DNA from: Pseudomonadota bacterium | GTDB lineage: Bacteria > Desulfobacterota > Syntrophia > Syntrophales > UBA5619 | Length of the DNA: 14,037 nucleotides | Assembly (NCBI GenBank): GCA_018827585.1 | Contig: JAHJXP010000227.1 | Coordinates: 1 to 14,037 of the forward strand | Reading direction: 5' to 3' | Shown here: piece by piece, positions 1 through 5,913 of the stretch | Numbering within the stretch: position 1 is the stretch's first letter | How the letters are laid out: each line of letters starts with the position of its first letter | Translations under genes and position numbers: made by a program | The notes under the pieces: generated by a model | Seen by the model: only the letters and a program-made list of their open reading frames with translations | The model's database searches: none | Told to the model about the DNA's origin: nothing

Positions 1-372
1 GGCCTTGGTCGCCCCCCAGACGATCTCCCCCGCGATGATCTCCTCCACGGTGAGCGGCGTCGCCATCATCGCGTCGAAGGTCTTCTGGTAGTACATCCGG
101 ACGAACGAGGCGTAGGTGTTCTCGAAGAAGGCGTTGTTCATCACCGTGATGGCGATGAGCGCCGGGGCGATGAAGCGGACGTAGGAGATCTCCTCCCCCT
201 GGTAGCGGATGCTTCCCACCAGCACACTCAGGCCGACGCCGAAGGCCAAAAGGTAGAAGAGGGGCTCCAGCAGCAGCGGGAGGAAGCTGATCTGCCAGCT
301 CTGGCGGTAGACGGTCAGGTTGCGCTGCCAGACCCGCAGGAAGCGGCGCGAGATCGGGGGATAAAGTTTCAT
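1..372 (-). CDS. ABC-2 type transporter permease, NodJ-like (partial, C-terminus beyond window edge)
   Basis: The first 124 residues of an inner-membrane ABC exporter permease are visible; the rest runs off the left edge. The N-terminus is basic and aromatic (begins MKLYPPISRRFLRVWQRNL). A hydrophobic stretch follows at about residues 31-55 and another near 69-85, consistent with the first two membrane helices of an ABC-2 permease. The later segment TPLTVEEIIAGEIVWGATKA resembles the cytoplasmic loop of the NodJ/DrrB family. The ATG (372-370) overlaps the TGA of the upstream ATPase gene in an ATGA junction. A GGGAG ribosome-binding site at 385-381 is 8 nt away, so the two halves of the transporter are co-translated. 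The substrate is unknown. NodJ-family exporters carry lipo-oligosaccharides, drugs or polysaccharide-like molecules, but the family alone does not fix a cargo. Family call strong; function beyond export open. Confidence 0.88.
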   Translation of the reverse strand, partial: MKLYPPISRRFLRVWQRNLTVYRQSWQISFLPLLLEPLFYLLAFGVGLSVLVGSIRYQGEEISYVRFIAPALIAITVMNNAFFENTYASFVRMYYQKTFDAMMATPLTVEEIIAGEIVWGATKA

Positions 373-1280
373 TCCCTCAACTCCCTGCCCGTCAGGCGCA
401 GAAAGACGTCCTCCAGCGTCGCCATCCGCATGCTGCACCCCCCGCTGCAGAAACGCTCGCTGATCTCTCGGTAGAGGTCGCTGCCGTCCTCCACGTAGAC
501 GATCAGGCGGTGGCCGAAGCGCTCGCCGGGGACGCCTCGTTCCCGCAGAAAGGCCGCCAGCCCCTCCTCCGGATCGACGACCTCCAGGACATGGCGGCCG
601 ACGTGGCGGAGGATCAGGTCGGCCGGTTTTCCCTCGACGAGGATCCGCCCGTGGTCCATGATCAGGAGCCGGTCGCAGAGGCGGGAGGCCTCTTCCATGT
701 AGTGGGTCGTCATCAGGATGGAAAGCCCCTTTGCCCGCAGCTCCTCCAGGCGCTCCCACACCTGGTGGCGGGACTGGGGGTCCAGGCCGGTCGTCGGCTC
801 GTCGAGGATCAGAAGCTCCGGCCGGTTGAGGAGCGCGCGGGCCATGACGAGCCGCCGGAGCATCCCCCCGGAGAGGTCGGCGGCGCGGGAGTTCTCGCGG
901 TGGTCGAGGGCCATGAACCGCAGGAGCTCCCGGCTGCGCCCGGAGGCCTCGCTTTCGGGGATGTTGAAGTAGCGGGCGAAAACCTCGAGGTTCTGGAGGA
1001 CGGTGAGATCCGGGTCGAGGTTGTTCTCCTGCTGGCAGACGCCGATCCGCGCCTTGACCTCCCGCGCATTCCGGGTGATGTCGAGGCCGAAGACCGTGAG
1101 CCGCCCCGCCGTGAGAGGGGAGAAGCCGTAGATCATCCGGATTGTCGAGGTCTTTCCCGCTCCGTTGGGGCCCAGGATCCCGAAGCACTCACCGGCCCGG
1201 ACAGAAAAGGAGACGTCGTCCACCGCGACGAGTTCCCCGAAGGTCTTGCGGAGGCCTTTGGCCTCGATGACCGGATTCAC
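369..1280 (-). CDS. ABC transporter ATP-binding protein, NodI/DrrA type
   Basis: This is a 303-residue ATPase that powers the downstream permease. Walker A is GPNGAGKTS (residues 37-45). The Q-loop lies in QQENNLD (83-89), the signature is LSGGM (136-140), Walker B is LLILDE (156-161), and the switch histidine is His193 in TTHYMEEA. The stretch QQENNLDPDLTV followed by VFARYF and the length match NodI/DrrA-type exporters rather than importers. About 90 residues after the ATPase core form the regulatory tail usual in this group. A longer open frame reaches 1577, but the family N-terminus begins at VNPVIEAKGL, so GTG at 1280-1278 is chosen. That GTG overlaps the TGA of the larA-like gene (GTGA, 4 nt). 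Its only nearby G-rich ribosome-binding tract is paired in a hairpin just upstream, suggesting translation depends on ribosomes arriving from the gene before it. Confidence 0.93.
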   Translation of the reverse strand: MNPVIEAKGLRKTFGELVAVDDVSFSVRAGECFGILGPNGAGKTSTIRMIYGFSPLTAGRLTVFGLDITRNAREVKARIGVCQQENNLDPDLTVLQNLEVFARYFNIPESEASGRSRELLRFMALDHRENSRAADLSGGMLRRLVMARALLNRPELLILDEPTTGLDPQSRHQVWERLEELRAKGLSILMTTHYMEEASRLCDRLLIMDHGRILVEGKPADLILRHVGRHVLEVVDPEEGLAAFLRERGVPGERFGHRLIVYVEDGSDLYREISERFCSGGCSMRMATLEDVFLRLTGRELRE

Positions 1281-2719
1281 GGGGGTTTCCCCCCCGCCTT
1301 GGCGAGGAAGGGGATAGTGTAGGGGCCCTCCCGGATGAAGGCGACCGAGGGCTCGATGCCGCGCGCCCGGTAGCCGGCGACGACCGATAGGAGGGCGTTT
1401 TCGACCATCTCCCCCACCGCCGCCGCGGGGAAGGGTGCCGTCCGCCCGGGCAGAAAATCGAGGCCGCAGCGGCCGGGGAGCAGGCAGTAATCGGCCCTGG
1501 GGATGGTGTGCGTGCAGTAGATGAGTCCCTCCTCGCCGACCTTCCGGAGCACCTTCCCCCACATCTCCGGTTCCCACTGGTCCTTGGTGAAGCGCCAGCC
1601 GGGCGCCTCGAGCATCCGGAGGTAGTGTTCCTCCCCCTGGATCTTCAGGAGATGGAGGAGGCTCCGGTACTCCGGCCCGCCGATCGGTTCCTCGTCGCGG
1701 TTGTCGGTGGCGACGATCAGGACCCCTCCCTGATGGATGATGGGGAGGGCGTTGCAGACCGCCTTGACGGCCTGGTAATGGTTCCGGCCGACATAGCCGC
1801 CGTGGGTGAGAATGATATCGTATTCCCGCGTGGCCGGGACGGAGACATAGTCTCGGACGAGGTCGCCCGCCGCTTTGTGGGCCGCCTCGAGATCCCCGGC
1901 GAAGACCCCGGTCAGGCGCATCTCCTTGTCGAGGGTCGCGTTCACGATGAAATCCACGCCGACCGTCCGGGAGATCGCGAGGGATTCCTCGTGGCAGGGG
2001 TTGCCTTCCAGAACGAGGTTCGTTGCCAGAGGGGATTCGAGGAAAGCGGGGCTGTGAAATTTTTCGATCGTCCGCTTGTCCACCAGTCCCGGGCAGATCG
2101 CCTTCCGCCCGCCGGAGAGCCCCACCATGAAGTGGCTCTCGACGAGGCCCGTGCCGATCCTCAGATCGGCCCCGTAGAAGATACCGTTCACGAAGACGTC
2201 GCCGCCGCTTCCGGACTTGCCGACAAAGGTGAGCGAGGGAAGGTCCTCGCAGTCGTGGTCGATCACCGGGTAGTTCAGGAGGATCTCCTCGCCGAACATC
2301 TCGCTCCGCTCCTCCGGGGTGCTCGGCCGGTGCATGCCGTTGCCGATGATAATCGTAATGCCCCGCCGGGGGATCCCCGCCGCCTCCAGGTGGTTCAGGA
2401 GGGGCCGGAGGAGGCCGCTTTCACCGCGGTAGGGGACGGGCCGCGTGATGTCGGAGACGGTGACGGCCGCGGTGAGCTCCCCGGCCGGTTTTCCCTTTTT
2501 ACGGATGATCTCCGCCAGCGGCGGGCAGCCGATGGGATTGGCAAGGGCCTCCTCATAGGCGGCCCGCGGGTCGAGGAGGATCGGGATCTCTTTCATAGAG
2601 AGGGTGTCGCACTGAGGCGGGACACGGATCATCAGGATTTCCCGGCCGTATTCGACGGCGATCTCTTTCCAGTCGGCGGTAGCGATTTCTTGGGGTGGGT
2701 GGTTGATTTCTGTTTGCAT
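1277..2719 (-). CDS. larA: LarA-family (DUF2088) nickel-pincer 2-hydroxyacid racemase/epimerase
   Basis: This 480-residue cytoplasmic enzyme belongs to the lactate racemase family, which uses a nickel-pincer nucleotide bound to a lysine. The Lactobacillus plantarum catalytic set is His108, His174, Lys184 and His200. Here His130 (GNGMHRPST), His196 (ESHFMVGLSGGRK), Lys206 and His222 (EKFHS) occupy the same pattern with a constant offset of 22, so all four residues and their spacing are intact. The protein is longer than typical LarA because of an N-terminal extension. ATG at 2719 has GGAG at 2729-2726, 6 nt upstream. It is the first gene of an operon with a NodI/NodJ-type exporter. LarB, LarC and LarE, which build the cofactor, are not in the window. 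Family members act on lactate and other 2-hydroxyacids, so the substrate is undecided; the symbol marks the family only. Confidence 0.85.
   Translation of the reverse strand: MQTEINHPPQEIATADWKEIAVEYGREILMIRVPPQCDTLSMKEIPILLDPRAAYEEALANPIGCPPLAEIIRKKGKPAGELTAAVTVSDITRPVPYRGESGLLRPLLNHLEAAGIPRRGITIIIGNGMHRPSTPEERSEMFGEEILLNYPVIDHDCEDLPSLTFVGKSGSGGDVFVNGIFYGADLRIGTGLVESHFMVGLSGGRKAICPGLVDKRTIEKFHSPAFLESPLATNLVLEGNPCHEESLAISRTVGVDFIVNATLDKEMRLTGVFAGDLEAAHKAAGDLVRDYVSVPATREYDIILTHGGYVGRNHYQAVKAVCNALPIIHQGGVLIVATDNRDEEPIGGPEYRSLLHLLKIQGEEHYLRMLEAPGWRFTKDQWEPEMWGKVLRKVGEEGLIYCTHTIPRADYCLLPGRCGLDFLPGRTAPFPAAAVGEMVENALLSVVAGYRARGIEPSVAFIREGPYTIPFLAKAGGKPP
1281..1293 (-). promoter_or_regulatory. Hairpin sequestering the ribosome-binding site of the ABC ATPase gene
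   Basis: Read on the minus strand, five G (1293-1289), AAA (1288-1286) and five C (1285-1281) form a perfect GC stem ending directly at the GTG start (1280). Two further G (1295-1294) precede it. The G-run is the only Shine-Dalgarno-like tract close to this start and is inside the stem. It also encodes the last codons of the larA-like gene (GGKPP, stop), so translating ribosomes would melt it. The regulatory role is inferred. Confidence 0.45.
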
Positions 2720-2771
2720 GGCAGTCTCCGGTGCGAATGGATCGGATTTGGGTTACGGCCGCGTCGCACTG

Positions 2772-2800
2772 ACTGTAGCCGGAAGGGCGAAGGCTGTCAA
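2772..2800 (-). promoter_or_regulatory. Sigma70-type promoter for the larA-like/ABC operon
   Basis: On the minus strand there is a perfect TTGACA -35 (2800-2795), a 17-nt spacer and a TACAGT -10 (2777-2772, four of six consensus bases). Transcription would start near 2765, leaving a 5' leader of about 45 nt before the ATG at 2719. This is one of the two best promoter matches in the window. Confidence 0.65.
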
Positions 2801-2852
2801 GACCCAGGTGCCTGCCGCAGTGCCGCCCATGGATCCGTCAGCGGGTATATTC

Positions 2853-2870
2853 CCCGCGGCTTGCCGCGGG
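2853..2870. repeat. GC-rich palindrome, REP-like
   Basis: CCCGCGGC (2853-2860) and GCCGCGGG (2863-2870) are perfect inverted copies around TT, flanked on the left by GGTATATTC. The form, a tight GC stem with a CTTG-type tip next to a short AT-rich flank, is that of repetitive extragenic palindromes found in many copies in some proteobacteria. No T-run follows on either strand, so an intrinsic terminator is unlikely. Copy number cannot be judged from this window. Confidence 0.45.
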
Positions 2871-3043
2871 ATAAGCAATTGAAAACAACATGGATTGTTC
2901 CTCTTCAGTATCGAAGATTCTTTGTAATTTACTACAGGAGCTTGCTTCAATGGCCGTTGCAATTTCACGTTTGTTGCGGTATGGACTCACGAAGCCCCCG
3001 CTCAACGTATGGATGTGCTCATTTCACTTGATATGAGGTTGCT

Positions 3044-4660
3044 ATGAAAATCCGATTTATGGGTGCGGCCAGGACCGTCACCGGCTCCTGTTTCATCCTG
3101 GAGGCGGGCGGACATCGGTTTGCGATCGACTGCGGGCTGCATCAGGGGAACGCCGAGATCGACAAGCGCAACTGGGACGTGGATATTTACGATCCCCCGG
3201 GGATCGAATTCATGCTGATCACGCACGCCCACATGGACCATTCCGGGCTTCTTCCCAGGCTGGTCCAGAAGGGGTTCAAAGGCAAGGTCTACATGACCCC
3301 GCCGACACAGGACCTCCTGCGGATCATGCTTATGGACAGCGCCCACATCCAGGAGACGGAGGCGCAGTGGAAGAGCCGCAAGCAGCTCCGCCACGGAGAG
3401 GCGGACACCACCCCCCTCTACACCCAAAAGGACGCGCTGGCCTCTTTCCCGCTCTTTGCGACCGTGGCCTACGGCGCGCCTTTCACGCCGTTTCCGGGCC
3501 TGAGGATCACGTTTCGGGACGCGGGCCACATCCTCGGGGCGTCGATGCTGGAACTGACCGTTGCGGAGAATGGGGCGACAAGCCGCATCGTCTTCTCCGG
3601 CGACATCGGCCGTCCGGCGCAGCTTCTGATGAAGGACCCGACCGAGATCGGCGAGGCCGATTTCCTCTTCATGGAGTCGACCTACGGGAACCGCAACCAC
3701 CGGGACGAGAATGACAGCCGCGACGAACTGGCCGAGGCTGTGGCCTACAGCTACGGGAAGGGGGAGAAGGTGATCATCCCGGCCTTCGCCGTAGAGCGGA
3801 CACAGGAGATGATCTACTCCCTCCATATACTCGCCAAGGACGGCCGCCTGCCCGCGGACATGCCGGTATTTGTGGACAGCCCGCTGGCCATCCAGGCGAC
3901 CGAGATCTTCAGGAATCGGAAGGACTATTTCGACCGGGAGACGAAGCTTCTCCTGGCGAACGGCGAGGACCCCCTTACGCTTCCGCAGCTCCGCTATACC
4001 CCTTCGACGCAGGAGTCGATGGAGATCAACAGCGTCAAGGGCCCCGCGGTCGTCATCTCCGCGAGCGGCATGGCCAATGCCGGCCGGATCAAGCACCACC
4101 TGCGTCACAACCTCTGGCGGGAGGGGGCGAGCGTCGTCTTCGTCGGCTTCCAGGCGCAGGGGACGACGGGGCGGAAGATCGTGGACGGCGCAAAGAAGGT
4201 CCGCCTGTTCAGCGAGGAGGTCGCCGTCAAGGCGAAGATCTTCACGATCAACGGCTTCTCAGCCCATGCGGGACAGAGCCAGCTTCTGGACTGGCTCGGC
4301 AACTTCAAGACGAAAGGGCTTCAGGTCTTCCTGATCCACGGCGAATACGGCGCCCAGCAGGAGCTCGCCGGGCTGATCGAGGACCGCTTCGGCCTGCCGG
4401 TCTCCATCCCGGACTACCTCGAAGAGATTACGCTGGAGGGTGGCCGCGAGCCGGCGCGGGTGGAATATCCGGAGAAGGCCGCGCCGCGGATCGATTGGGA
4501 ATTCCTCATCGCCGACATGGAGACGCGGTTCGCCCAGCTCAGGGAGAGACAGGGGCAGGTGGAGGCGAAGGGCTGGGTGGAGCAGACCGAGCTCAGGGAC
4601 CGCGTCCTGGAGGTGAACAGGAACATCGCCGGGATCATCTCTGAACTTGGGAATAAATAG
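3044..4660 (+). CDS. Beta-CASP metallo-beta-lactamase nuclease, CPSF/TTHA0252-type
   Basis: This 538-residue soluble enzyme probably cuts RNA with two zinc ions. The metallo-beta-lactamase ligands are visible: THAHMDH (residues 60-66), His162 in AGHILGAS and Asp187 in FSGDIGR. The beta-CASP part follows, with Glu251 in FAVERTQE, Asp278 in FVDSPLA, His351 in GRIKHHL (motif B) and His408 in GFSAHAG (motif C). This order and length fit the bacterial and archaeal CPSF-like RNases such as Thermus TTHA0252 rather than RNase J, whose extra C-terminal domain is absent. Residues from about 465 onward are a charged, helix-rich tail. ATG 3044 has GAGG at 3035-3038, 5 nt away. The gene stands alone on the plus strand and its TAG abuts the stop of the convergent TonB-like gene. 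RNA processing or decay is the likely role; the target is unknown. Confidence 0.9.
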   Translation: MKIRFMGAARTVTGSCFILEAGGHRFAIDCGLHQGNAEIDKRNWDVDIYDPPGIEFMLITHAHMDHSGLLPRLVQKGFKGKVYMTPPTQDLLRIMLMDSAHIQETEAQWKSRKQLRHGEADTTPLYTQKDALASFPLFATVAYGAPFTPFPGLRITFRDAGHILGASMLELTVAENGATSRIVFSGDIGRPAQLLMKDPTEIGEADFLFMESTYGNRNHRDENDSRDELAEAVAYSYGKGEKVIIPAFAVERTQEMIYSLHILAKDGRLPADMPVFVDSPLAIQATEIFRNRKDYFDRETKLLLANGEDPLTLPQLRYTPSTQESMEINSVKGPAVVISASGMANAGRIKHHLRHNLWREGASVVFVGFQAQGTTGRKIVDGAKKVRLFSEEVAVKAKIFTINGFSAHAGQSQLLDWLGNFKTKGLQVFLIHGEYGAQQELAGLIEDRFGLPVSIPDYLEEITLEGGREPARVEYPEKAAPRIDWEFLIADMETRFAQLRERQGQVEAKGWVEQTELRDRVLEVNRNIAGIISELGNK

Positions 4661-4668
4661 TTATTCCC
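4649..4668. terminator. Palindrome spanning two abutting convergent stop codons
   Basis: GGGAATAA (4649-4656) and TTATTCCC (4661-4668) are perfect inverted repeats around the loop ATAG. The loop holds the TAG of the nuclease (4658-4660, plus) and the right arm begins with the TAA of the TonB-like gene (4663-4661, minus). The two genes meet with no intergenic base. It may act as a weak bidirectional terminator, but the stem is AT-rich and no long T-run follows. Confidence 0.4.
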
Positions 4669-5206
4669 CCAGGCGGTAGCTGAATGTGGCGGTGATGTGG
4701 AGCCGGGAGAGGTTGAAAGCGGCGGGGAGAGGGGTGTAAGGGGCGGCGGCCCGGACGACGGTCAGGGCCCCCCTGTCGAGGACAGGGTTCCCCGATGTTT
4801 CCACGATGCGGCATTCCGCGAGCTTCCCGCTGGCGGTGATCGTGAAGCGGATGATGGCGTTTCCCTCCGCCTTCCGGGAGATGGCCTCCGGCGGGTAGTT
4901 CCAGATCTCTTCGATCTTCCGGCGGATATTGATGAGATAGGAATCGTAAGGTCCGTTCCTGCTGCCGAGCGAGGCCGAATCCTCGCGGATACCGGCTGCG
5001 GCCTGCAACCGCGAGGGCGGCGCCTCTTGGCGCCGGGAGGATTCCTCTTTTGTGGCCGCTTCCCGTGGCGCCTTCAGCTCGACGGTCATCACCTTCTCCG
5101 CCCGCGGCCCCCCCGCCATGTCGATGCGGGCGGTCAGGGCCAGCAAGAGCGCGTGGCCCGCGAGCGAAGCCAGTATAAAGGGGATGAGGAACTTTTTCGC
5201 CGTCAT
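4661..5206 (-). CDS. TonB-family protein (short, single C-terminal TonB domain)
   Basis: This 181-residue protein has an N-terminal signal-anchor helix at about residues 5-26 (FLIPFILASLAGHALLLALT) after MTAKK. A periplasmic linker of roughly 65 residues follows, and then a TonB C-terminal domain at about 95-181. Domain features are the helix LINIRRKIEEIWNYPPEA and strands GNAIIRFTITASGKLAECRIVETSGNPVLDRGAL. TonB links proton motive force, through ExbBD, to outer-membrane transporters; no ExbB, ExbD or receptor gene is nearby. The linker is short and not strongly Pro-Lys-rich, which is unusual for a protein that must span the periplasm. ATG 5206 is preferred over an upstream TTG at 5233 because the anchor helix then follows directly; the ribosome-binding site is weak for both. 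A TolA-like role is an alternative. Confidence 0.75.
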   Translation of the reverse strand: MTAKKFLIPFILASLAGHALLLALTARIDMAGGPRAEKVMTVELKAPREAATKEESSRRQEAPPSRLQAAAGIREDSASLGSRNGPYDSYLINIRRKIEEIWNYPPEAISRKAEGNAIIRFTITASGKLAECRIVETSGNPVLDRGALTVVRAAAPYTPLPAAFNLSRLHITATFSYRLGE

Positions 5207-5270
5207 GGGATTAAAGACCCCCCGTCTTTCCAACGGATGATGACGGAAATTGCGGGAAAAGTAAAGGGGG

Positions 5271-5738
5271 ATGATGGATGTGGATGAAAAATGGATGCGG
5301 CTGGCCCTGGAGGAGGCCGCTCTGGCCGGGGCGGCGGGCGAGGTGCCGGTCGGGGCGGTGATCGTCCGGGGGGAGGAGATCCTCGCGCGGGCTCACAACA
5401 GTCCGATCGCCCTGCACGACCCTTCGGCCCATGCGGAGATCCTCGCGATCCGCCGGGCGGCCGCCGCCGTGGGGAATTACCGCCTGACGGGAACGACGCT
5501 CTACGTGACCCTCGAACCCTGTCTGATGTGCGCGGGGGCGATCATCCACGCCCGGATTGAACGGCTGGTCTTCGGGGCCGCCGATCCCAAGGGCGGCGTC
5601 GCGGTCTCCCTTTACCGGCTCTTCGCGGATGGGCGGTTCAACCATGCCGTCGAGCTCACGGAGGGGGTCCTTCGGGTGGAGTGCGCCGAAACTTTGAGTG
5701 GATTTTTTCGCGAAAAGAGGTTACCATCAGCCCCGTAA
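5271..5738 (+). CDS. tadA: tRNA(Arg)-specific adenosine deaminase TadA
   Basis: TadA converts the wobble adenosine (A34) of tRNA-Arg(ACG) to inosine in the cytoplasm. The zinc deaminase signature is complete: HAE at residues 54-56 (His ligand and proton-shuttling Glu) and PCLMC at 83-87 (two Cys ligands). VPVGAVIV at 25-32 and ARIERLVFGA are typical of TadA, and the 155-residue length is normal. ATG 5271 directly follows a G-run at 5266-5270; ATG 5274 or GTG 5280 have better spacing from it and may be the true start. The gene diverges from the TonB-like gene by 64 bp. It is followed after only 38 bp by a tRNA-Ser gene, so the two are probably co-transcribed. That serine tRNA is not a TadA substrate (anticodon CGA). 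tadA near tRNA-Ser, ffs and dnaX is a known bacterial neighbourhood. Confidence 0.93.
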   Translation: MMDVDEKWMRLALEEAALAGAAGEVPVGAVIVRGEEILARAHNSPIALHDPSAHAEILAIRRAAAAVGNYRLTGTTLYVTLEPCLMCAGAIIHARIERLVFGAADPKGGVAVSLYRLFADGRFNHAVELTEGVLRVECAETLSGFFREKRLPSAP

Positions 5739-5739
5739 A

Positions 5740-5760
5740 GCAGCCGTGACTGCGGGCTGC
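5740..5760 (+). repeat. Small stem-loop between tadA and tRNA-Ser
   Basis: GCAGCC (5740-5745) pairs with GGCTGC (5755-5760) across a 9-nt loop in the 38-nt gap before the tRNA. It might mark a processing point of a tadA-tRNA transcript. It is short enough to be chance in GC-rich DNA. Confidence 0.3.
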
Positions 5761-5776
5761 GGCGGCGGCAATATCC

Positions 5777-5870
5777 GGAGAGATACCGAAGTGGTCGTAA
5801 CGGGATCGACTCGAAATCGATTTGGGGGCCAAAAGCCCTCACGGGGGTTCGAATCCCCCTCTCTCCGCCA
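5777..5870 (+). tRNA. tRNA-Ser (anticodon CGA)
   Basis: This is a complete class II cloverleaf of 94 nt. The acceptor stem is GGAGAGA (5777-5783) with TCTCTCC (5860-5866), followed by discriminator G and an encoded CCA (5868-5870). The anticodon arm is ATCGA, loop CTCGAAA, TCGAT, giving anticodon CGA at 5812-5814, which reads UCG. A long variable arm (GGGGGCC...GCCCTC region) marks it as serine type. The T-arm is GGGGG-TTCGAAT-CCCCC. The last 30 nt (5842-5871) are identical to the end of the second tRNA-Ser at 13387-13416. No separate promoter is evident, so transcription from the tadA side is likely. Confidence 0.95.
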
Positions 5871-5876
5871 TTCATT

Positions 5877-5913
5877 GGGGGTCAGGTCTTGAATAATTCA
5901 AGATCTGACCCCC
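5877..5913. terminator. Long palindrome between tRNA-Ser(CGA) and convergent acyl-CoA synthetase gene
   Basis: Two 18-nt arms surround a single central A: GGGGGTCAGGTCTTGAAT (5877-5894) and its inverted copy (5896-5913), with one G/A difference that leaves a G-T pair. The palindrome starts 6 nt after the tRNA CCA and ends exactly at the TAA (5916-5914) of the minus-strand gene. Position suggests a shared terminator, although the T-tract on the plus side (TTATTT) is short. The same outer arms recur at 13433-13451, so this may also be a dispersed palindromic repeat. Confidence 0.6.

Larger units (their letters stand above)
2720..3043. other. Divergent intergenic region between larA-like gene and beta-CASP nuclease
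   Basis: These 324 bp separate two divergent genes. They hold the larA-side promoter (2772-2800), a GC palindrome (2853-2870), a more AT-rich stretch (about 2875-3030) that probably carries the promoter of the nuclease, and its GAGG ribosome-binding site (3035-3038). A weak candidate for the plus-strand promoter is TTGCAA (2957-2962), 17 nt, TATGGA (2980-2985). I see no convincing gene: the 71-codon minus frame at 2753-2968 lacks family features. Confidence 0.5.

Noticed and set aside
1281..1577. Extended N-terminus for the ABC ATPase (start at 1577)
   Set aside because: The extra 99 residues are an out-of-frame translation of the larA-like gene and precede the normal family N-terminus; GTG 1280 gives the standard length.
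2753..2968. Minus-strand 71-codon frame in the larA-nuclease gap
   Set aside because: It covers the promoter and the GC palindrome, lacks a domain, and its end region is the promoter spacer itself.
1508..3031. Long plus-strand open frame opposite the larA-like gene
   Set aside because: It is the antisense shadow of a gene with complete LarA catalytic residues; its translation has no recognisable domain, and long antisense frames are common in GC-rich DNA.
3002..4108. Minus-strand 368-codon frame opposite the nuclease gene
   Set aside because: The plus strand shows all MBL and beta-CASP motifs; the minus translation shows none.
5170..5180. TATAAA as a -10 for tadA
   Set aside because: No -35-like hexamer lies 16-18 nt upstream, and it is far from the tadA start.
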